Source: Actinomycetota bacterium (GTDB lineage Bacteria; Actinomycetota; Coriobacteriia; Anaerosomatales; D1FN1-002). From it: DNA of 9,546 nucleotides. The DNA is taken from the NCBI GenBank assembly GCA_005774595.1, contig VAUM01000046.1, positions 1 to 9,546 of the forward strand, read 5' to 3'. Numbering within the stretch: position 1 is the stretch's first letter; each line of letters opens with the position of its first letter. A program made the translations under genes and the position numbers. The notes under the pieces are model-generated. The model ran no database searches. It was not told the origin of the DNA and saw nothing but the letters and a program-made list of their open reading frames with translations. This document shows, piece after piece, positions 1-5,048 of the stretch.

Positions 1-114
1 CTGTTCGGCGGCGCGGGCGGCGGCCTGCCGCTGGCGACCGCGCTGGCCGCATGCGCGGCCGCTGCCGCCGTCGTGAGGCGGTTCGCCCTCGCGAAGGCGG
101 CGGGTGAGCGATGA
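1..114 (+). CDS. C-terminal end of an unidentified, probably membrane-associated protein (partial)
   Basis: Reading frame 1 is open from the first base and ends in TGA at 112-114, giving 37 residues. The visible part is a small-residue hydrophobic stretch rich in Gly, Ala and Leu, from about residue 1 to 25. A short basic tail with Arg-Arg, Lys and a final Gly-Glu-Arg follows. That pattern fits a last transmembrane helix with a positive cytoplasmic end, by the positive-inside rule. The family cannot be told from this fragment. GC-rich DNA often keeps alanine-rich frames open, so coding status is likely but not certain. It appears transcriptionally separate from rpsF, because a hairpin and a promoter lie between them. 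Confidence 0.5.
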   Translation: MFGGAGGGLPLATALAACAAAAAVVRRFALAKAAGER

Positions 115-122
115 GGGAGCGT

Positions 123-153
123 CTCCGGACCTCCGGACGCGGACCTCCGGGAG
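123..153 (+). terminator. GC-rich hairpin after the first gene, possible terminator
   Basis: Bases 123-129 pair with 146-153 (one bulged G at 149), and 132-135 pair with 140-143. The two stems are separated by a symmetric CC/CC internal loop, and the top is a 4-base loop GACG at 136-139. It begins 8 bases after the stop codon at 112-114 and lies upstream of the rpsF promoter, the usual place for a terminator. There is no T run after it, so intrinsic termination is only a possibility. The same bases form a direct repeat, GGACCTCCGG, at 127-136 and 141-150. Confidence 0.4.
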
Positions 154-179
154 TGTCAGAACCGAGGCGTATACGAGTG

Positions 180-208
180 TTGAGGACGCGGTAGGCCGGT
201 GCTACACT
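180..208 (+). promoter_or_regulatory. Housekeeping-sigma promoter of the rpsF operon
   Basis: A -35 element TTGAGG (180-185) and a -10 element TACACT (203-208) are separated by exactly 17 bp. Each matches four of six consensus bases. The bases TGC directly before the -10 (200-202) make it an extended -10. The predicted transcription start is near 214-216, about 10 bases before the S6:S18-type leader structure, so the whole structure would be in the transcript. This is the best promoter in the window by position and sequence. Confidence 0.75.
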
Positions 209-224
209 ACGCGGGCTGTCTCCT

Positions 225-256
225 GCCCCGGGCCGCTGCCTTCACAGTCCCGGGGC
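225..256 (+). promoter_or_regulatory. S6:S18 ribosomal protein leader motif (autoregulatory mRNA structure)
   Basis: Bases 225-232 (GCCCCGGG) pair perfectly with 249-256 (CCCGGGGC), giving eight G-C pairs. Inside this, 233-235 is CCG, unpaired on the 5' side and opposed by a single T at 248. A small hairpin follows, in which CTG (236-238) pairs with CAG (245-247) around the 6-base loop CCTTCA. A stem, a CCG bulge and a terminal hairpin upstream of rpsF is the published description of the S6:S18-binding leader, which mimics the S18 site in 16S rRNA and represses the operon when free S6:S18 accumulates. The structure ends 13 bases before the Shine-Dalgarno (270-278). The fold was paired by hand; the binding function comes from knowledge of the family. 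Confidence 0.78.
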
Positions 257-282
257 CGCCATAGTCCAGAGGAGGTGAACGA

Positions 283-576
283 ATGAAGGCTTACGAACTC
301 ATGGTCATCATCGACCCCGCGCTCGAGGACGAGCCGCGCGCCGCCGCCTTGGAGAAGGTCCAGGGCCTGGTCACGGCGCCGGGGGGAACGGTGGACTCCG
401 TCGACGAATGGGGCAAGCGCAAGCTCGCCTTCGAGATCGGCGGCAAGACCGAGGGTGACTACACGGTCATCCAGTTCCATGGCACCCCCGAGATCGTCGC
501 CGAGATGGACCGCGTCCTGCACATCACCGATTTCGTGGTCCGCTACATGTTGCTGCGCCGCGAGGACCTCGAGTAG
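283..576 (+). CDS. rpsF: Small ribosomal subunit protein bS6
   Basis: This 97-residue protein is a full-length bS6, which binds 16S rRNA in the platform of the small subunit as a dimer with bS18. Family signatures are visible: a YEL start followed by IIDP (residues 4-12), the WGKRKLAFEI block (43-52), EGDY (57-60) and the end segment with ITDFVVRY (81-88). The E. coli-type poly-glutamate tail is absent and the protein stops at Asp-Leu-Glu. The ATG at 283 follows a near-perfect Shine-Dalgarno AGGAGGTGA (270-278) at a 4-base gap. It is the first gene after the promoter and S6:S18-type leader, so it heads the rpsF-ssb-rpsR operon and is probably repressed by its own product together with S18. 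Confidence 0.97.
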   Translation: MKAYELMVIIDPALEDEPRAAALEKVQGLVTAPGGTVDSVDEWGKRKLAFEIGGKTEGDYTVIQFHGTPEIVAEMDRVLHITDFVVRYMLLRREDLE

Positions 577-629
577 GCCTCTGCGCGCGCACGGCGGGCC
601 ACCCGGTCCGCTACGAGAAGGATGAGAAG

Positions 630-1070
630 ATGAGCATCAACCGAGTCATGATCAGCGGGAACCTGACGCGCGACGGCGAGCTTCGCTCGACCGGCGGCGG
701 CATGTCGGTCCTGAGCCTGCGCGTCGCGGTGAACGACAGCCGCAAGAACCAGTCGACCGGCGAGTGGGAGGAGATCCCCAACTACGTCGGCGTTGTCATC
801 TTCGGCAAGCGTGCCGACTCCCTCGGCCGCTACCTGACCAAGGGCACGAAGGTCGCCGTCGAGGGCAAGCTGCGCTACAGCGAGTGGGAGAAGGACGGCC
901 AGAAGCACAGCAAGCTCGAGGTCGTCGCCGACGAGATCGAGTTCATGAGCGGCCGCGGCGAGGGCGGCGGTGGCTCCAGCCGCGGGTCCGCGACCGAGCC
1001 GGCCTCGGCCGACGACGTCGCCGACGCGCTCGGCGGCGAAGAGGTCCCCGGCGAGGAGATCCCCTTCTAG
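630..1070 (+). CDS. ssb: Single-stranded DNA-binding protein
   Basis: SSB coats single-stranded DNA in replication, recombination and repair and recruits partner proteins through its C-terminal tip. The 146-residue protein has an OB-fold in about residues 1-108. It starts with INRVMISGNLTRDGELR, and it carries the NYVGVVIFGKRAD strand region (51-63) and a VAVEGKLRYSEWEKDGQK region (76-93). A Gly/Ser/Glu-rich linker (109-140) then leads to the acidic tip GEEIPF (141-146), a good match to the usual DDIPF partner-binding tip. Length is slightly short for the family because of a short linker. It sits between rpsF and rpsR as in many bacteria. The ATG at 630 follows a purine-rich AGAAGGATGAGAAG stretch. 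Confidence 0.96.
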   Translation: MSINRVMISGNLTRDGELRSTGGGMSVLSLRVAVNDSRKNQSTGEWEEIPNYVGVVIFGKRADSLGRYLTKGTKVAVEGKLRYSEWEKDGQKHSKLEVVADEIEFMSGRGEGGGGSSRGSATEPASADDVADALGGEEVPGEEIPF

Positions 1071-1081
1071 CAGTCCATGAT

Positions 1082-1106
1082 CGCCGGCGGGCCCCTCCCG
1101 CCGGCG
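1082..1106 (+). other. Perfect 10-bp stem-loop between ssb and rpsR
   Basis: Bases 1082-1091 (CGCCGGCGGG) pair without mismatch with 1097-1106 (CCCGCCGGCG) around the 5-base loop CCCCT. It begins 11 bases after the ssb stop codon. No T run follows, so it is not a classical terminator, and rpsR downstream has no separate promoter that I can see. It may protect the ssb mRNA 3' end, act as a partial terminator that tunes rpsR level, or be an RNA-processing site. Its pairing is certain; its function is inference. Confidence 0.5.
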
Positions 1107-1108
1107 CA

Positions 1109-1137
1109 CGGGACGGCCGCGGACGTGGCCGCTCCCG
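1109..1137 (+). other. Second stem-loop directly upstream of the rpsR ribosome-binding site
   Basis: CGGGA (1109-1113) pairs with TCCCG (1133-1137) and CGGCC (1114-1118) pairs with GGCCG (1127-1131). One base (C1132) bulges and the loop is 8 bases. The stem ends four bases before the rpsR Shine-Dalgarno AGGAGG (1142-1147), so it could influence ribosome access. It follows the previous stem-loop after two bases, giving a tandem pair. Function is unknown; GC-rich intergenic DNA pairs easily. Confidence 0.42.
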
Positions 1138-1157
1138 CGAGAGGAGGAACGGACGAG

Positions 1158-1424
1158 ATGTCCGACTACGCGCGCAAGCCGCGCAAGAAGTTCTGCCAGT
1201 ACTGCAAGGACAAGTCGGAGTACGTCGACTACAAGGACGTGCAGACCCTGCGCCGCTTCATGACGGACCGCGGCAAGATCAAGCCGCGCCGCGTCACGGG
1301 CAACTGCACGCAGCACCAGCACGCCATGTCGGTCGCGATCAAGCGCGCCCGCGAGATGGCGCTGCTCCCCTACGCGGTCCCGGTGATCAGCACCAAGGTC
1401 GAGGGCAAGCGGGGCAGGGGCTAG
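1158..1424 (+). CDS. rpsR: Small ribosomal subunit protein bS18, zinc-ribbon form
   Basis: bS18 pairs with bS6 on the platform of the 30S subunit. The 88-residue product has the family blocks EYVDYKDVQTLRRF (21-34), RGKIKPRRVTGNC (38-50) and IKRAREMALLPY (61-72). Cys13 and Cys16 (CxxC) with Cys50 and His53 form a likely zinc ribbon, the C+ type; many bacteria have lost these ligands. An in-frame ATG at 1077 would add 27 residues unlike S18 and has no ribosome-binding site. The ATG at 1158 follows AGGAGG (1142-1147) at 10 bases and gives the normal N-terminus, so it is chosen. The C-terminus extends about 15 residues past the LLPY block (VPVISTKVEGKRGRG). It is the third gene of the rpsF operon and probably falls under the S6:S18 leader control. 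Confidence 0.96.
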   Translation: MSDYARKPRKKFCQYCKDKSEYVDYKDVQTLRRFMTDRGKIKPRRVTGNCTQHQHAMSVAIKRAREMALLPYAVPVISTKVEGKRGRG

Positions 1425-1433
1425 GCGGCCGAA

Positions 1434-2411
1434 GTGCAGGCGCAGCCCGTCAACGCCGGCCGGACGGCCGCGCTCGTCGTCACCGGGGTGATCGCGGCGT
1501 TCGCCGCGCGCTTCGTCCCGGTCGTCGGCGTGCCGCTGGCCGCGATGGCGCTCGCCTCGCTGGCGGGCTCCGGCCAGGTCGCGTTGGCAGTCGTGACCGC
1601 GCTCGCGGGAGCGGCGGCCGCCTCGTGGACCGACCCGTACGCAGCGGTCTTCGTGGTGCCCGCGCTGCTGCTGGCGGGTCCCGGTGTGGTCGCGGCGGCA
1701 CGCCGCTGGCCGCCCGTGCGCGTGATGCTCGTGCTCACAGGCGCGCTGTTCGCGGCCTCGGTCGCGTCGGACGCGCTGTCGTTCGCGGCGCAGGGCACGT
1801 CGATCGTCGCGCAGTCCGCCGAGGCCGCCTCGCAGGTCGTGAAGGTGTTCGGCGAGGCGCTCGCGACCACGGGCGATGCGGCGACGGTCAAGGTCATGCA
1901 GGCCGAGATCGCGTCGCTCGGCAAGCTGGTGGCGATGATGTGGCCGTCGAGCTACTTCGAGACGGCGGCGCTGACGGCGGTGCTCGCGGTGATCGCGGCC
2001 ACGCGTGCCGCGGCGGCTCGCGGTGCGCAGGTGAACCTGCCTCCGCGCCTGGCCGAGGTCGACCTGAGCGTCCACTTCGTGTGGCCGGTCGCGGTCGGGC
2101 TGCTGCTGCTCGCGGCGTCACCCGTCGTCGACACGGACTCGCGCATCGTGCTCGCGGCCGGTGCCAACCTGCTCGTGGCGGCGAGGCTCGCCTTCCTCGT
2201 GCAGGGCATGGGCGTCGCATCGTCCACGATGCGCAAGATGGGCATCGGCGGCCCGGGTCGCGTCATCGGGTCGGTGATGCTGCTCGTCGCCGACTTCCTC
2301 ACCTACGCGGTGAGTGTCGTGGGCCTGGCGGACATGTGGATGAACTTCCGCCGCCTGCCGCGCGAGAGCGGCAGGCACGGCGGGCCGGAGGTATCGGAAG
2401 AGGCGTCCTGA
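1434..2411 (+). CDS. DUF2232 (YybS-like) multi-spanning membrane protein
   Basis: This is a 325-residue, strongly hydrophobic protein with about eight predicted membrane segments. Clear ones lie near residues 12-45, 48-64, 69-88, 97-116, 176-195, 215-231, 237-257 and 277-298. Family-like blocks near the end are LAFLVQGMGV (252-261) and GLADMWMNFRRL (297-308), which resemble the conserved C-terminal half of DUF2232/YybS proteins. The biochemical role of that family is not established; a transporter-like role is often guessed. The place between rpsR and rplI agrees with the Firmicutes arrangement, in which yybS lies beside rplI. The GTG start at 1434 is nine bases after the rpsR stop, with a G-rich stretch (1411-1420) as a weak ribosome-binding site, so translation is probably coupled. 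No other start gives a better site. Confidence 0.82.
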   Translation: MQAQPVNAGRTAALVVTGVIAAFAARFVPVVGVPLAAMALASLAGSGQVALAVVTALAGAAAASWTDPYAAVFVVPALLLAGPGVVAAARRWPPVRVMLVLTGALFAASVASDALSFAAQGTSIVAQSAEAASQVVKVFGEALATTGDAATVKVMQAEIASLGKLVAMMWPSSYFETAALTAVLAVIAATRAAAARGAQVNLPPRLAEVDLSVHFVWPVAVGLLLLAASPVVDTDSRIVLAAGANLLVAARLAFLVQGMGVASSTMRKMGIGGPGRVIGSVMLLVADFLTYAVSVVGLADMWMNFRRLPRESGRHGGPEVSEEAS

Positions 2412-2429
2412 TCGGAGGGGCGCTCGAAC

Positions 2430-2463
2430 CGGCTGCACGCGGGACGCTCCCGCTCCGCGGCCG
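2430..2463 (+). other. Composite stem-loop just upstream of the rplI ribosome-binding site
   Basis: CGGCTG (2430-2435) pairs with CGGCCG (2458-2463) with one G-T pair. Inside it, GCGGGA (2439-2444) pairs with TCCCGC (2448-2453) around the 3-base loop CGC. The structure ends three bases before the Shine-Dalgarno of rplI. It could modulate rplI translation, but such folds arise readily at this GC content, so the functional claim is weak. Confidence 0.3.
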
Positions 2464-2466
2464 ACT

Positions 2467-2471
2467 GGAGG
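2467..2471 (+). promoter_or_regulatory. Shine-Dalgarno that decides the rplI start
   Basis: GGAGG at 2467-2471 lies only two bases before an ATG at 2474 but eight bases before an in-frame GTG at 2480. The second spacing is the normal one. The GTG start also gives an N-terminus of MKVILLQEV, the family form, whereas the ATG would add Met-Tyr. This supports GTG as the true start. Confidence 0.75.
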
Positions 2472-2479
2472 AGATGTAC

Positions 2480-3124
2480 GTGAAGGTCATCCTGTTGCAG
2501 GAAGTGAAGGGCAAGGGCAGCGAGGGCGATGTCGTCGAGGTCGCACGCGGCTACGCCGTGAACTACCTGTTCCCCAAGAAGATGGCGGTCGAGGCCACCT
2601 CGGGTGCGCTCAAGCAGCTCGAGGCCCGTCGCCACAACATCGAGAAGCGCGAGGCCGCGCGGCGCACCGACGCCGAGTCGATGGCCGCGTCCGTCGGCGG
2701 CAAGACCGTCACGGTCGAGGCCAAGGCCGGCGACGAGGGCAAGCTCTTCGGCTCCGTGACCGCGCAGATGGTCGCCGAGGCGATCGAGGCCCAACTCGGC
2801 GTCGAGGTCGATCGCCGGAAGGTGGACGCCCACGGCCACATCAAGACGCTCGGCGCGCACCCCGTGACCGTCCAGCTCCACAAGGACGTCAAGGTCGAGC
2901 TCGTGGTCGAGGTCGTGCCCGAGGGCGGCGTGGTCGAGGGTGCCGGCGCGCCCGCGCCCGTCGTGAGCGAGCCCATCGCGGCGGAGGACGTCGCGACCGA
3001 GGAGCCGGCGGATGCCGATGAGTCCGCTGCGGTGGAAGAGCCGGCCGAGGAGGCTGTCGCCACCGAGGACGCGGACGACGCGGTCGCCGACGCCCACTCC
3101 ACGGAGGACACCGAGACACAGTAG
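2480..3124 (+). CDS. rplI: Large ribosomal subunit protein bL9 with a long acidic C-terminal tail
   Basis: bL9 binds 23S rRNA near the L1 stalk base and helps keep reading frame. The 214-residue product begins MKVILLQEVKGKGSEGDVV, followed by GYAVNYLFPKKMA (24-36), the classic N-domain. A charged linker helix (about 41-73) and the C-domain (about 75-147, with KLFGSVT at 88-94 and IKTLGAHPV at 121-129) follow. Family members usually end near residue 148-150. Here about 65 more residues follow, made almost only of Ala, Glu, Val, Asp, Pro, Ser and Thr, with no aromatic residue. The tail is strongly acidic and probably disordered. It stays in frame to the TAG at 3122-3124 with codon use like the rest, so it is not an obvious frameshift. 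The GTG start is chosen from the ribosome-binding site spacing. Confidence 0.95.
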   Translation: MKVILLQEVKGKGSEGDVVEVARGYAVNYLFPKKMAVEATSGALKQLEARRHNIEKREAARRTDAESMAASVGGKTVTVEAKAGDEGKLFGSVTAQMVAEAIEAQLGVEVDRRKVDAHGHIKTLGAHPVTVQLHKDVKVELVVEVVPEGGVVEGAGAPAPVVSEPIAAEDVATEEPADADESAAVEEPAEEAVATEDADDAVADAHSTEDTETQ

Positions 3125-3126
3125 CG

Positions 3127-3152
3127 CGCGGGGCGGGCGTGCCCGCCCCGCG
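3127..3152 (+). terminator. Strong hairpin after rplI, likely end of the rpsF operon
   Basis: Bases 3127-3138 (CGCGGGGCGGGC) pair perfectly with 3141-3152 (GCCCGCCCCGCG): 12 possible G-C pairs around a GT turn, or 11 pairs with a 4-base loop. It starts two bases after the rplI stop codon, and a new promoter lies 110 bases downstream. There is no T run, which is common for terminator-like hairpins in high-GC bacteria but makes the efficiency uncertain. Confidence 0.62.
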
Positions 3153-3196
3153 GCGCGTGCCGGCCGCGCACGACGCCGCGAAACTCGCGGCACATC

Positions 3197-3246
3197 TGTG
3201 GAAACGGTGGACAACGCTGGCAGCGTGCGGCGCGTCCTGTGGAACG
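3197..3246 (+). promoter_or_regulatory. Cluster of three DnaA-box-like sequences upstream of dnaB
   Basis: Reading the plus strand against the reverse complement of the DnaA box (TGTGGATAA; TGTGGACAA in high-GC actinobacteria) gives TGTGGAAAC at 3197-3205, GGTGGACAA at 3206-3214 and TGTGGAACG at 3238-3246. The second has one mismatch to the actinobacterial form; the others have two or three. All share one orientation. The first two abut, and CTGTGGAA repeats exactly at 3196-3203 and 3237-3244, 41 bp apart. They lie just upstream of the dnaB promoter, so DnaA control of dnaB is plausible. The region lacks an AT-rich unwinding element, so it is not proposed as an origin. Confidence 0.4.
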
Positions 3247-3260
3247 CGCCGGACGGCCCG

Positions 3261-3289
3261 TTGGCGGTGTCCGGGGCCGTTGCTAGGAT
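3261..3289 (+). promoter_or_regulatory. Promoter of dnaB with extended -10
   Basis: TTGGCG (3261-3266) and TAGGAT (3284-3289) are spaced by 17 bp, and TGC (3281-3283) precedes the -10. Each hexamer matches four of six consensus bases, the same quality and layout as the rpsF promoter. Predicted start is near 3295-3297, leaving a leader of about 58 bases before the GTG of dnaB. Confidence 0.7.
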
Positions 3290-3353
3290 GGGCGCGCCGC
3301 CTTCGTCGAGCCGCATCCGGCGGCCCGTTCCGAGGCGATGAGGAGGCAGCCGC

Positions 3354-4748
3354 GTGGCGCGTGACGCCCGCTCAGAGCACGACCGCGACGGTGAGCCCGC
3401 CGGGCGCATCCGGCCGCACAACCTCGAGGCTGAACGGGCGCTCCTCGGGTCGATGCTCATGTCGACCGAGGCCGTCGAGACCGCGCTCACCAAGATCGCC
3501 TCGCCGGCCGAGTTCCAGCGCTCCGGGCACCAGGCGATCTTCGAGGCGATCCGGCACCTCTACGACCACGGCATACCCGTTGACCAGGTATCCGTTGCCG
3601 ACCGCCTCGAGGCGACCGACGGCCTCGAGCGCATCGGCGGCAAGGACTACCTCATCGACGTCGGCATGGCCGTGCCGACCCCGGCCCACGCCGCGCACTA
3701 CGCCGAGATCGTCTCCCGCACGGCGCTGTTGCGGCAGCTGATCGACGCGGGCACAGCCATCGTCGAACTCGGCTTCGACGCACCCGACGATGCCTCCGAG
3801 GCGATCGAGCAGGCGGAGCGCCTGCTGTTCGACGTGACCGGGCGCAGGATCTCCGGCGCCTTCCAGCCGCTGCTGCCCCTGCTCGAGGAGGGCTTCTTGC
3901 GCCTGGAGGAGCTCGCGGAGCGCCAGGAACACGTCACCGGCGTCGCCACGGGTTTCCACAAGCTCGACAGCCTGCTGTCGGGGTTCCAGAAGGGCAACCT
4001 CATCATCATCGGCGCCCGCCCGTCGGTCGGGAAGACGGCGCTGGCGCTGAACATGGCGGTCAACGCGGCGTTGCTCGGCAACCCGGTCGCGATCTTCTCG
4101 CTCGAGATGTCGAGCGATGAGCTCGTCCAGCGCGTCATCTGCTCGGAGGGCCGCATCAACCTCCAGCACCTGCGCACCGGCCACCTCAAGGACACCGACT
4201 GGACCTCGATCAACTCCGCGCTCTCCCGCCTGTCCAAGTGCGACATCCAGGTCGACGACACCCCTGCCACCACCATCCTCGAGATCCGCACGAAGGCCCG
4301 CCGGCTGCTCAAGGACCGCCCCGGCGGCATGATCATCGTCGACTACCTGCAGCTCATGCAGCCGACGACCCGCCGCGTGGAGAACCGTCAGGCCGAGGTC
4401 GCCGAGATCAGCCGCGGCCTGAAGATCCTCGCCAAGGAGCTCGAGGTGCCGATCGTGTGCCTCTCGCAGCTCTCGCGCGGTGTGGAGTCGCGCGGCGGGC
4501 GTCCGCGACTGTCCGACCTGCGGGAGTCGGGCGCCATCGAACAGGACGCTGACGTCGTCATCTTCATCCACCGCGACGTCTACGGCCGTTCGGAGGACGA
4601 CGATGGCGGCGAGGACCGCAAGTACCCGCCGCTCGGCGAGGCGGAGCTCATCGTCGCGAAGAACCGCAACGGCCCGACCGACACGGTGCACGTGGCGTAC
4701 ATCCCGGAGAACACGAAGTTCGTGGACTTGGCGCGCGATCCCAGGTAG
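3354..4748 (+). CDS. dnaB: Replicative DNA helicase DnaB
   Basis: DnaB is the hexameric ring helicase that unwinds DNA 5' to 3' at the fork and recruits primase. The 464-residue protein has the N-terminal primase-interacting domain (about 17-120, beginning RIRPHNLEAERALLGSML), a linker helix region (about 150-195) and a RecA-like ATPase domain (about 196-460). The Walker A is GARPSVGKT (220-228), the catalytic Glu is in SLEMS (249-253), Walker B is IIVDYLQLM (327-335), and the DNA-loop and sensor blocks include SQLSR (371-375) and KNRNG (436-440). Many DnaB genes carry inteins at the Walker A or nearby sites; here these motifs are uninterrupted. The GTG start at 3354 follows AGGAGG (3341-3346) at seven bases. 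A short acidic insert, about 413-421, precedes the last strands. The stop codon lies seven bases from that of the convergent gene. Confidence 0.97.
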   Translation: MARDARSEHDRDGEPAGRIRPHNLEAERALLGSMLMSTEAVETALTKIASPAEFQRSGHQAIFEAIRHLYDHGIPVDQVSVADRLEATDGLERIGGKDYLIDVGMAVPTPAHAAHYAEIVSRTALLRQLIDAGTAIVELGFDAPDDASEAIEQAERLLFDVTGRRISGAFQPLLPLLEEGFLRLEELAERQEHVTGVATGFHKLDSLLSGFQKGNLIIIGARPSVGKTALALNMAVNAALLGNPVAIFSLEMSSDELVQRVICSEGRINLQHLRTGHLKDTDWTSINSALSRLSKCDIQVDDTPATTILEIRTKARRLLKDRPGGMIIVDYLQLMQPTTRRVENRQAEVAEISRGLKILAKELEVPIVCLSQLSRGVESRGGRPRLSDLRESGAIEQDADVVIFIHRDVYGRSEDDDGGEDRKYPPLGEAELIVAKNRNGPTDTVHVAYIPENTKFVDLARDPR

Positions 4749-4755
4749 GGGCTCT

Positions 4756-4962
4756 TCAGCGCCTGTGCGCGCGCGTCCCGACCACCACCACCGGCATGCC
4801 GTGTCCGCCGGTCATCGCCACCGTCTCGCGCAGGCCGGCGCGGTCGCGCATCACGTCGGTCTCGGTGAAGGCGACGCCGTGCTCGGCGACGTACCTCTTC
4901 GCCACCGTGCGCCACGGTCGAGTCGGGGTCGTGGAGATACGCACGCTCGGCGGCTCCGGCAC
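4756..4962 (-). CDS. Glutaredoxin-like protein with both active-site cysteines replaced by arginine
   Basis: The 68-residue product matches the glutaredoxin/NrdH pattern of beta strand, TTPTxPWx active-site loop, helix, second strand, helix and cis-proline loop. TTPT is at 11-14, AKRYVAEHGV at 21-30, FTETDVMRD at 32-40 and GGHGMPVVVVG at 52-62, with the cis-Pro at 57. The expected CPWC is RPWR (residues 15-18, bases 4909-4920, codons CGA CCG TGG CGC), so thiol-disulfide chemistry by this motif is impossible. The C-terminal helix (about 15-20 residues in relatives) is also missing. The start is GTG with a strong Shine-Dalgarno AAGGAGG (complement of 4969-4975) six bases upstream, so it is probably still translated. 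It may be a decaying gene or a non-catalytic adaptor. It lies divergent from the FAD-dependent dehydrogenase. Confidence 0.68.
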   Translation of the reverse strand: MPEPPSVRISTTPTRPWRTVAKRYVAEHGVAFTETDVMRDRAGLRETVAMTGGHGMPVVVVGTRAHRR

Positions 4963-4985
4963 GGCGCGCCTCCTTCCACAGCATG

Positions 4986-4991
4986 AGTGTA
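4986..4991 (-). promoter_or_regulatory. Candidate -10 element for the glutaredoxin-like gene
   Basis: On the minus strand the sequence GCTACACT includes TACACT (complement of 4986-4991), identical to the -10 of the rpsF promoter with the same preceding GC. It lies 23 bases upstream of the GTG start, leaving a short leader that contains the AAGGAGG site. No good -35 is seen 16-18 bases farther upstream, so the call is tentative. Confidence 0.35.
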
Positions 4992-5048
4992 GCGCGCGTC
5001 CGCAGGGAATATGTGTATGTGACGGGAGGCGATGAGGGGGGCGCGCAC

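Noticed and set aside
104..286. Small plus-strand frame in the rpsF upstream region
   Set aside because: It runs through the promoter, the S6:S18 leader and the Shine-Dalgarno of rpsF and overlaps its start; its residues look random.
543..2075. Long open minus-strand frame (510 codons) antisense to rpsF-DUF2232
   Set aside because: It lies opposite well-identified genes, is dominated by Arg, Ala, Asp and His, and shows no family signature. It is a typical by-product of GC-rich codon use.
764..2479. Plus-strand frame open upstream of rplI through ssb, rpsR and DUF2232
   Set aside because: It overlaps three real genes in another frame and has a biased Arg/Gly/Ala composition; only the part from 2480 is rplI.
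3125..3353. Possible replication origin upstream of dnaB
   Set aside because: DnaA-box-like sites are few and imperfect and there is no AT-rich unwinding region; regulation of dnaB is the simpler reading.
3372..4691. Minus-strand frame of 439 codons opposite dnaB
   Set aside because: Antisense shadow of dnaB with low-complexity composition and no recognisable domain or ribosome-binding site.
3354..4748. Possible intein in DnaB
   Set aside because: Walker A, Walker B and the other helicase motifs are continuous, and total length is normal for an intein-free DnaB.
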